A stretch of DNA of 29,850 nucleotides from CG2-30-68-42 sp037440385. GTDB lineage: Bacteria > Pseudomonadota > Gammaproteobacteria > Burkholderiales > Rhodocyclaceae. Under the pieces are notes generated by a model that was given only the letters and a program-made list of their open reading frames with translations, searched no databases and was not told where the DNA came from. Location: contig JBBIUI010000022.1 in the NCBI GenBank assembly GCA_037440385.1, positions 1 through 29,850 on the forward strand, given 5' to 3'. Shown in pieces: positions 22,217-28,233 of this stretch. How positions within the stretch are numbered: position 1 is the stretch's first letter; the number at the start of each line of letters is the position of its first letter. The position numbers and the translations under genes were made by a program.

Positions 22217-23872
22217 TCACACGGTGAAGCGTCCCGCGACCTCGGCGAGGTTGCCGGCCAGCTCCTCCAGGCGCCGCGCCTGCCCGGCGGCCTGACCGAC
22301 CGCGCTGCTGTTCTCCTGCGCCATCCTGGCGATGTGTTCGACGTTGCGCGCGATGTCGTTGCTCGTCGTGGTCTGGGAGCGCACCGAGGACGAAATGTCG
22401 ACCATCCCGGCGCGGGTATGTGCCACCTCGCCGTTGGCCGCGGCGAGCACCTCGCCCATCCGGTTCAGATACGCCTCGCTCGATGCGAGCGCGGACTTGC
22501 CATGCCCGATCGCGCCCTCGACCTTGGTCGACTTGTCCGCGAGCGATTGCGTGACCTTGTCGATCTCGGCTGCCGCAACGGCCGACTTCTCGGCGAGCTT
22601 CCTCACTTCGTCCGCCACCACGGCGAAGCCCCGCCCCTGTTCCCCGGCGCGCGCCGCCTCGATCGCGGCGTTGAGCGCGAGCAGATTGGTCTGATCGGCG
22701 ATGTCGCGCACCTGACGGGTCATCGCCATGATCGCCTGGGCGCTGCCGATGAAGGCCTCGGCCGCGAGCGCGACATCGCCCACCGCCGACTTCACCTCAT
22801 CGAGCTCGCCGATCATCGACGACAGGCTTTCATTGCCTTCGCGCGTCTTCTCCAGGCTCGCGGCCGACTGCCGATCCACGGTTGCCGCGCTCTCGGCGAC
22901 CTTGTGGATGCTCGCCGACATCGTCTCGACCGAGGCTGCGGTCCCCGCCGCCGCCTCGCTTTGCGCCGCACTGCTGGCACTGATCGACGCGGTCATGCCG
23001 GCGAACTGCGCCGCGCTGTCGTGCAGTCCGTCCGCGGCGCTGCGGATCTGCGTGACCATCTCGCGCAGCCGTGACTGCATCCCGGCGATCGCGGCGAGCA
23101 GGCTCTCGTCATCCCCCGGCCGGGTCTTGACCTCGAAGGCCAGATCGCCGGTCGCGACCCGCTTGACGACCTGCGCGGCATATTGCGGCTCGCCGCCGAG
23201 CAGCGCGAGCAGCGCACGGGCGAACAGCAGGCAGGCGAGCAGTCCGCCGAGCGACGACACCAGTACGATGCCTGCCATGCTCCAGCCGGCGGTGCTGACC
23301 ATCTGCCCGGTCCGCGCGATCGCCTCGTCGGTGCGCTCGCCCGATTGCGTGCCGATCACCTTGCGCAGCGCGATGATCGAATCCCCGACACTGGCTTCGC
23401 CCGCCTGGTTGCCCTCGCCCTCGACGAGGCGGTCGATCGCATGGCCGTCGAAACGCGTGCCGTCGAACTGGCGCAGGGCATCGCCGTAGCGGGCGGTGAG
23501 CGCGGCATGGCTTTGCAACACATTGTCGATCGGTTCGGGAGCGAGCCCGATACTCGGGGCGAGCTGCTTGAGTTCGTCGAGGTGCTTGCGGACCTCTGCG
23601 CTCTCGGACCGTACCGCGCGCAGATGCTGCTCGCGCATCGCCGGATCGGCACCGCGCAGCAGCAGGTTCTTCCATTCCTGGACCTGGGCGAGGAAGTACC
23701 GGTTGGCTCCCGCGCCCAGATACACCGCCCGCGACCACTGCTTGGTCTCCTTCAGATGCGATTCCGCGGTCCCGCCGAGCCGCGAGAACATGAACAGGCT
23801 GTAGCCGTTGGCCACGACGGTGGCGAGCGCCAGCACGGCCAGCACGATGAGAAGCCGGGCACGCAAGGTCAT
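22217..23872 (-). CDS. Methyl-accepting chemotaxis protein
   Basis: A 551-residue transducer. The first membrane helix is at residues 6-28 (LLIVLAVLALATVVANGYSL). A helical periplasmic sensor of about 160 residues follows, resembling four-helix-bundle ligand domains. A second helix lies near residues 195-220 (IVLVSSLGGLLACLLFARAL). After a HAMP-like segment (VVKRVATGDLAFEVKTRPGD) comes a long signalling coiled coil with the invariant hairpin tip DQTNLLALNAAIEAARAGEQ and VVADEVRKLAEKS. It binds CheA/CheW in chemosensory arrays and would sense a periplasmic signal; the ligand is unknown. No C-terminal CheR-docking pentapeptide is seen (it ends GRFTV). The ATG has an AGGGAG ribosome site. Confidence 0.93.
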   Translation of the reverse strand: MTLRARLLIVLAVLALATVVANGYSLFMFSRLGGTAESHLKETKQWSRAVYLGAGANRYFLAQVQEWKNLLLRGADPAMREQHLRAVRSESAEVRKHLDELKQLAPSIGLAPEPIDNVLQSHAALTARYGDALRQFDGTRFDGHAIDRLVEGEGNQAGEASVGDSIIALRKVIGTQSGERTDEAIARTGQMVSTAGWSMAGIVLVSSLGGLLACLLFARALLALLGGEPQYAAQVVKRVATGDLAFEVKTRPGDDESLLAAIAGMQSRLREMVTQIRSAADGLHDSAAQFAGMTASISASSAAQSEAAAGTAASVETMSASIHKVAESAATVDRQSAASLEKTREGNESLSSMIGELDEVKSAVGDVALAAEAFIGSAQAIMAMTRQVRDIADQTNLLALNAAIEAARAGEQGRGFAVVADEVRKLAEKSAVAAAEIDKVTQSLADKSTKVEGAIGHGKSALASSEAYLNRMGEVLAAANGEVAHTRAGMVDISSSVRSQTTTSNDIARNVEHIARMAQENSSAVGQAAGQARRLEELAGNLAEVAGRFTV

Positions 23873-23945
23873 TGGGTGTCTCCCTGTCGATCCGAAGGCC
23901 GCGCGATGCGCGAAGGCGCGGCGGCGGCGATGCCGCATGCAGGCG

Positions 23946-23973
23946 GTAACGGCCGGGGCGGGCGGCGACTTGA
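23946..23973 (-). promoter_or_regulatory. Possible sigma-28 (FliA) promoter of the chemotaxis gene
   Basis: On the minus strand TCAAGT (23968-23973) and GCCGTTAC (23946-23953) are separated by 14 bases and resemble the flagellar sigma-28 -35 and -10 elements. The predicted leader is about 65 bases. Chemoreceptors are commonly sigma-28 dependent. The -10 deviates from GCCGATAA at two positions. Confidence 0.4.
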
Positions 23974-24049
23974 GGCATGTGCAGCGAACGTCCATGCCGG
24001 CATGCGCGCGTCCCGCCGCCGGACGGCTCAAGACAGACGATCGGAGCGC

Positions 24050-24481
24050 CTATGCGCTCATGGGCGCGCCGGCGAGCGAGGCGTAGAGCGCATCATAGAG
24101 GACCATACCGTGCTCGAGCATCTCGTGGTCGTCGTCGAAATTGAGCGACAGGCCCTCCGAGATCGCGAGCAGGCCGGCCGCCTCCTTCGCGAGTTGCGGT
24201 GCGCCGCAATCCGCGGCGCGCACGATCGACGCCAGCCTGGCGAGCGCGGCATCGCGCAATTCGTACTTCGCGATGAAGGCATCGAAGCTGCACCGGTCGC
24301 CGTGGTGGCCGAGCTCGACGCCGGGTACGTCATAGGGTATCGCGCCGGTGTCCGAGGCGACCCTCATCACGTCGCCGCCGGGAACGTACAGGAATTCGGG
24401 GTGGTCGTCGACGAAGCGCGCCACCAGCCAGGGACAGGCGATACGGTCGATCTTGGGGCGTTCGCGTGTGATCCATTTCAT
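24050..24481 (-). CDS. Stand-alone ChrB C-terminal-domain protein (chromate-resistance family)
   Basis: A 143-residue protein beginning MKWITRERPKIDRIACPWLV, followed by EFLYVPGGDVMRVASDTGAI, GHHGDRCSFDAFIAKYEL and an acidic C-terminal FDDDHEMLEHGMVLYDAL. These match the C-terminal domain of ChrB, which in full-length proteins is preceded by a regulatory region and lies next to the chromate pump ChrA. Neither is present here. His, Cys and acidic residues could bind metal. The start has a GAGGAAA ribosome site. It lies 118 bases downstream of the CoA-transferase gene on the same strand and may share its transcript. A role in chromate response is not established for the isolated domain. Confidence 0.75.
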   Translation of the reverse strand: MKWITRERPKIDRIACPWLVARFVDDHPEFLYVPGGDVMRVASDTGAIPYDVPGVELGHHGDRCSFDAFIAKYELRDAALARLASIVRAADCGAPQLAKEAAGLLAISEGLSLNFDDDHEMLEHGMVLYDALYASLAGAPMSA

Positions 24482-24599
24482 GTGGGTTTCCTCGGCGGGC
24501 GAAGGACAGTGCCTGAACGAGCAGCGCGCGCTCCGATCCCCTTCGTGATATCGACCTCGTACCGGAACATCGCGACGGGCGCAGCCATGGCGATCGCGC

Positions 24600-25793
24600 T
24601 CACGCCACCGCGTGTTGCGCCATGAGGGCGTCGATCTCGCGGCCCGAATACCCCATGCCGGTCAACAGCTCCCGAGTGTGGGCGCCCAGCCGCGGCGGAT
24701 CCAGCCGTACTCCCAGGCGATGCCCGTCCATCAGGATCGGGAACAGCGTGGTCTTGACCGTCTGGCCCGCCTTCGCGCCGTCGGGCAGGCGCACGTCGGC
24801 CAGGCCGCCGGTGGCGAGCAGGTGCGGATCGTCGAGCAGCTCCTCGGGTTTGCGGATCGGGGCGAAGGGCAGGCCCGCGCGCTCCATGATCGCCGCGAGA
24901 TCGCCGGCCTTGCGATCGGCCAGCCGGCTGCGCAGTGTCGCGAGCAGCGCCGGGCGCTGCGCCACGCGCTGGTTGTTGGTGGCCAGCGCCGGGTCGGCCT
25001 TCAGGTCGGCAAAACCGAGCACATCGCAGAAGACCCGCCACTGCGCGTCGCTGACCGCCGCCAGGAAGATCTGCTCGCCGTCCCGGACGGTAAACACGTC
25101 GTAGACGGCCCAAGGGTTGTCGCGGGCGGGCATCGGCGCAGGATGCCTGCCGGTCATCGCGTACTGCAGCATGTGCTGGCCCATCAGGAAGACGTTGTTC
25201 TCGTACAGCGCCGACTGGACCTCCATGCCGCGTCCCGTGATGGCGCGCCGGATCAGCGCCCCCAGCGCGCCGATCGCTCCGAACAGTCCGCCCATGATGT
25301 CGTTGACGCTGGTACCCGCGCGCAGCGGATCGCCCGGCCTGCCGGTCATGTAGGCCAGTCCGCCCATCATCTGCACGACCTCGTCGAGCGCGGTGCGATG
25401 CTCGTAGGGACCGGGCAGGAACCCCTTGTGGCTGACGTAGATGAGCCGGTCATTGACGCCGGACAACGAGGCGTAGTCCAGCCCGTACTTGGCCATCGTC
25501 CCCGGCTTGAAGTTCTCCACGACGATGTCTGCCGTCGCGGCCAGCTTGCGCGCCACCCCTGCCCCATCCGGGCGGTGCAGATCGATCGCGATACTCTTCT
25601 TGTTCCGGTTGAACATCGGAAAGAATCCGGCGCCCGCGCCGACCAGCGTGCGCGTGCGGTCGCCGCCGACCGGCTCGACCTTGATCACCTCTGCGCCCAG
25701 GTCCGCGAGCATCATCCCGCAGGTCGGGCCCATCACCATGTGGGTGAACTCGACCACGCGCACCCCGTCGAGGGGTTGCGGAGCATCGCTCAT
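24600..25793 (-). CDS. CaiB/BaiF-family (family III) CoA transferase
   Basis: A 397-residue protein with family III CoA-transferase features: LDGVRVVEFTHMVMGPTCGM at the start, LADLGAEVIKVEPVGGDRTR, FNRNKKSIAIDLHRPDG, VENFKPGTMAKYGLDYASL and QMMGGLAYMTGRPGDPLR. These cytoplasmic enzymes move CoA between an acyl-CoA donor and a free acid through a mixed-anhydride on an Asp. At the matching place this protein reads EVQSALYENN, so the nucleophile position holds Glu198 instead of Asp. The start codon overlaps the stop of the HMG-CoA-lyase-like gene (ATGA), pointing to joint action on one CoA intermediate. The substrate is not identifiable; formyl-CoA transferase proper is unlikely. Confidence 0.88.
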   Translation of the reverse strand: MSDAPQPLDGVRVVEFTHMVMGPTCGMMLADLGAEVIKVEPVGGDRTRTLVGAGAGFFPMFNRNKKSIAIDLHRPDGAGVARKLAATADIVVENFKPGTMAKYGLDYASLSGVNDRLIYVSHKGFLPGPYEHRTALDEVVQMMGGLAYMTGRPGDPLRAGTSVNDIMGGLFGAIGALGALIRRAITGRGMEVQSALYENNVFLMGQHMLQYAMTGRHPAPMPARDNPWAVYDVFTVRDGEQIFLAAVSDAQWRVFCDVLGFADLKADPALATNNQRVAQRPALLATLRSRLADRKAGDLAAIMERAGLPFAPIRKPEELLDDPHLLATGGLADVRLPDGAKAGQTVKTTLFPILMDGHRLGVRLDPPRLGAHTRELLTGMGYSGREIDALMAQHAVA

Positions 25794-26719
25794 GCCGTCA
25801 TCGTCCTCGGGAGTCCGGCGCGCCAGATCGTGCCGTGCAAGGTCTCGCCCTCGAGCCATTGCGCGAGGCGCGCGCGCAACTCGATGAGCCGATCGAGATC
25901 GAGCCCGGTCGCCGCACCCATGCTCGCGAACAGATAGGCCACGTCCTCCGTGGCCACGTTGCCGCTGGCGCCCGGTGCGTACGGGCAGCCGCCGATTCCA
26001 CCGAGGCTCGCGTCGAAGCGGCGCACACCCGTCCGCCAGGCCGCGTAGACGTTCGCGATGCCCAGGCCTCGCGTGTCGTGGAAGTGTGCGCACGCGAGGC
26101 GCTCGCCGGCGAGCTCGAAGCATTGCTCGAACAGACGCCGCACCGTCTCCGGATCGGCGTAGCCGACGGTGTCTGCCAGTCCCACGCGTTGTGCGCCGGC
26201 GTCGAGTGCGGCCTGCATCAGCCGCATCACTTCGGCCGGCTCGACCCGGCCCTGGATCGTGCATCCGAAAGCGGTGCTGATGCCCACCTCCAGCATGCAG
26301 GCCGATCCGGCCGCATCGCGCGCGGCCCGGATGCGGCCGATTTCCGTCACGACCTCGTCCGGCGTCTTGCGAAGGTTCGCGAGGCTGTGCGCGCGGCTCG
26401 CCGACAGCGGCAACAGCATGACATCGGCGCCGCTGTCGAGCGCCGCCTCTGCCCCCTTCAGGTTGGGCACGAGGACCGACGTCACCAGGCCCGGCAGGGT
26501 CTTGGCGAATTCCACGAGTTCAGCCGTGTCGGCCAGTTGCGGCAGCAGGCGCGCCGGCACGAACGAACCGACTTCGAGCTCGCGCTGGCCGGCCGCGTGC
26601 GCGGCGCGGATCCACGCCCTCTTGTGTTCCGTGGGCAGGATGCGCGCGATGCTCTGCAAGCCGTCACGCAGCCCGACTTCGCGGATCACGACCGGGGAGG
26701 CAGCGTTGTTCATCGGCAT
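25790..26719 (-). CDS. Hydroxymethylglutaryl-CoA lyase-family protein
   Basis: A 309-residue TIM-barrel lyase. Family marks are VVIREVGLRDGLQ at the N-terminus (catalytic Arg and Asp), LACAHFHDTRGLGIANVYAA (metal-binding His pair), and the signature GGIGGCPYAPGASGNVATED with the active-site Cys. The family cleaves HMG-CoA to acetyl-CoA and acetoacetate in leucine breakdown; citramalyl-CoA and related lyases share the fold. Coupling to a CoA transferase fits a route in which a free acid is activated and then cleaved. The start is uncertain: ATGs at 26737, 26719 and 26713 are in frame. The start lies within about 40 bases of an integrase remnant on the other strand, so its original promoter region may have been replaced. 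Confidence 0.87.
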   Translation of the reverse strand: MPMNNAASPVVIREVGLRDGLQSIARILPTEHKRAWIRAAHAAGQRELEVGSFVPARLLPQLADTAELVEFAKTLPGLVTSVLVPNLKGAEAALDSGADVMLLPLSASRAHSLANLRKTPDEVVTEIGRIRAARDAAGSACMLEVGISTAFGCTIQGRVEPAEVMRLMQAALDAGAQRVGLADTVGYADPETVRRLFEQCFELAGERLACAHFHDTRGLGIANVYAAWRTGVRRFDASLGGIGGCPYAPGASGNVATEDVAYLFASMGAATGLDLDRLIELRARLAQWLEGETLHGTIWRAGLPRTMTA

Positions 26720-26756
26720 CGATTCCAGGAGCTCCATGGTATGCCAACGGCGGCAT

Positions 26757-27220
26757 TCCGCGCGCACCGGCGAGGTCGTCGCCGCCCGCCGCTGCGAAAT
26801 CGACGCGGATGCCGGCATCTGGACGATCCCCGCCGAACGGATGAAGGCCAAGCGCGAGCATCGCGTTCCCCTGGCTCCGCGCTGCCTGGAAATCCTCGAA
26901 CGTGCCGGGCAACTGGCCGGCGACAGCGAATTCGTGTTCCGTGGCCGCAGCGCCGGCAAGCCGCTTTCCAACATGGTGTTTCTGATGACCCTGCGGCGGA
27001 TGAATCTGGACATCACGGCGCACGGCTTTCGGTCGTCCTTCCGGGATTGGGCAGCCGAGCGCACCAATGCCCCCCAGGGACGTGTGCGAGGCCGCGCTTG
27101 CCCCACAGCGTCAAGGACAAGACCGAGGCCGCCTCCAACCGCACAGACCTGTTCGACAAGCGCCGCAGTTTCATGGGGGCGTGGGCAACCTTCTGCACGA
27201 CCCCAGCCGACAATAATTGA
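26757..27220 (+). pseudogene. Remnant of a P4-type tyrosine integrase (3' part, frameshifted)
   Basis: The reading frame from about 26757 encodes the catalytic domain of a P4/DUF4102-type phage integrase: ARTGEVVAARRCEID (first catalytic Arg), WTIPAERMKAKREHRVPLAP, and HGFRSSFRDWAAERTN (HxxR). The N-terminal two thirds are missing. Similarity continues only if one C is removed from the six-C run at 27070-27075 (giving RDVCEAALA) and one from the four-C run at 27101-27104 (giving HSVKDKTEAASNRTDLFDKR). The usual catalytic Tyr, in the AAYxRTDLF context, is Ser here. The gene is inactive. It marks the edge of a former integrated element. No tRNA or attachment site was recognised beside it. Confidence 0.85.
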
Positions 27221-27245
27221 CCTCTTGCAATGGTTCCATTATTTG
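27217..27245 (+). promoter_or_regulatory. Promoter and possible operator of hicAB
   Basis: TTGACC (27217-27222) can serve as -35, with TTATTT or TATTTG near 27239-27245 as a weak -10. Between them lies the dyad AATGGTTCCATT (27229-27240), 5-base arms around TT, a plausible site for the HicB DNA-binding domain. The leader before hicA is short and has no clear ribosome site. Confidence 0.4.
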
Positions 27246-27258
27246 ATACCGTCCACGC

Positions 27259-27513
27259 ATGAACGCCACGCATCGCAAGACCCTGATCGCCATCTTCACC
27301 GACCCGGTTTCCAAGTTGCTGGAGTGGCGGCGCATCGAGGCGGTGCTGGTGGCGATTGGCTGCCAGGTGATCGAGGGCAACGGTTCGCGGCTGCGGTTCG
27401 AGAAGCACGGCATCATCGGCACCTTCCACCGGCCGCACCCGGCGAAGGAGGCGAAGCCCTATCAGGTGCGCGATGCACGGCAATTTCTGGAGATTCTTGG
27501 AGTGAAACCATGA
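27259..27513 (+). CDS. hicA: HicA-family toxin of a type II toxin-antitoxin system
   Basis: An 84-residue basic protein with the HicA-like double-stranded-RNA-binding fold. MNATHRKTLIAIFTDPVSKL leads to RRIEAVLVAIGCQVIEGNGS, RLRFEKHGIIGTFHRPHP with the catalytic-type His, and YQVRDARQFLEILGV. HicA toxins cleave or block mRNA and are neutralised by HicB. The length is normal. The stop overlaps the start of hicB by four bases (ATGA). It lies between two recombinase fragments, so it belongs to the accessory segment. Confidence 0.88.
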   Translation: MNATHRKTLIAIFTDPVSKLLEWRRIEAVLVAIGCQVIEGNGSRLRFEKHGIIGTFHRPHPAKEAKPYQVRDARQFLEILGVKP

Positions 27514-27845
27514 ACACGATGACGCACAAAGGCTACGCGGCCCGTGTGGAATACAGTGAGGAAGACGGCTGCTTTGTCGGGCACATCGCCGGCATCCGCG
27601 ACGTGATCGGCTTTCACGGCGAAAGCGTCGCCGAACTGCGGGCCGCCTTCGAGAAAGCCGTCGATGACTACCTCGAAACCTGCAAGAAGCTGGGCCAGCG
27701 GCCGAACCACCCGTATTCCGGGCAGTTCCGCTTGCGGCTGTCGCCTGAGTTGCACGCACGCGCTGCGATGGCAGCCGAGACAAAGGGCAAGAGCCTGAAC
27801 GCTTGGGTATCCGAAGTAATCGAGCGGGGTGTGGCCGCCGCATGA
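27510..27845 (+). CDS. hicB: HicB-family antitoxin
   Basis: A 111-residue protein. The N-terminal partial RNase-H-like HicB domain is GYAARVEYSEEDGCFVGHIA with GIRDVIGFHGESVAELRAAF and EKAVDDYLETCKKLGQRPN. A C-terminal ribbon-helix-helix follows (GQFRLRLSPELHARAAMAAE, then GKSLNAWVSEVIERG). It should bind HicA and, through the ribbon-helix-helix, repress the hicAB promoter, perhaps at the dyad 27229-27240. It overlaps hicA by four bases. The pair appears intact. Confidence 0.9.
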   Translation: MNTMTHKGYAARVEYSEEDGCFVGHIAGIRDVIGFHGESVAELRAAFEKAVDDYLETCKKLGQRPNHPYSGQFRLRLSPELHARAAMAAETKGKSLNAWVSEVIERGVAAA

Positions 27846-27904
27846 TTTTGACCCGTACCTGGAGCGGGCGTCGCCGGGAAAGCGGCGGGCAAGGTGTTCG
27901 AGCA

Positions 27905-28060
27905 CGGGTGGCGCTTGCCATGAAAAAAGATGAACCGCTTGATCCACTGAAGATATTGCGTTTCTGTGCGGATGCTGTAGTGTTTTACCCTGATCTTGTC
28001 GCGGACTTGATCGAGCAGCTTGCGAGGGGGCGAGACAGAAGGTGTATTTGCGGCAACCAT
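27905..28060 (-). pseudogene. 5' stub of an integron-type tyrosine recombinase (IntI/XerD-like)
   Basis: On the minus strand an ATG at 28060 with a good AAGGAG ribosome site opens a frame reading KLLDQVRDKIRVKHYSIRTE and TQYLQWIKRFIFFHGKRHP. This is the start of the SAM-like DNA-binding domain of integron integrases. After GKRHP (about 27905-27915) similarity ends, and the frame continues into sequence antisense to hicB. The entire catalytic domain is lost, so the stub is inactive. An intact IntI has about 320 residues. Confidence 0.75.
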
Positions 28061-28233
28061 AACACGACTCCTTATCTGACAATAATCATTTAATCAATAT
28101 GCTGCCTTCAAACAGGAACCAATTTATACACCTGCAATTGTCAGAATATACACCGTCCCAGGTGTCTACTTCACGTTAGCGGTTCAACCACAGCGCACCA
28201 AAATATAAAGGCCGCATCTTGCAATCAGCACAA
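28061..28233. repeat. AT-richer spacer with inverted and direct repeats between the intI stub and the methyltransferase
   Basis: This stretch is clearly richer in A and T than the rest of the window. TCTGACAAT (28075-28083) and ATTGTCAGA (28137-28145) form a 9-base inverted repeat 53 bases apart. TATACACC occurs twice (28125-28132 and 28147-28154), 22 bases or about two helical turns apart. A TATAAA element (28204-28209) lies 25 bases before the methyltransferase ATG. In integrons the attI site lies in this place next to intI, but no clear attI core was recognised. Confidence 0.5.

Noticed and set aside
27803..28093. 96-codon plus-strand frame overlapping the end of hicB
   Set aside because: It is antisense to the integron-integrase stub, which has a ribosome site and family similarity; the plus frame has none.
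28171..28190. GTTAGC-type sequence resembling an integron attC/attI core
   Set aside because: Only a few bases match and no paired core or imperfect hairpin typical of attC was found.
26720..28233. tRNA gene or direct-repeat attachment sites expected beside a P4-type integrase
   Set aside because: No tRNA-like cloverleaf or matching flanking repeat was seen in the region by eye.
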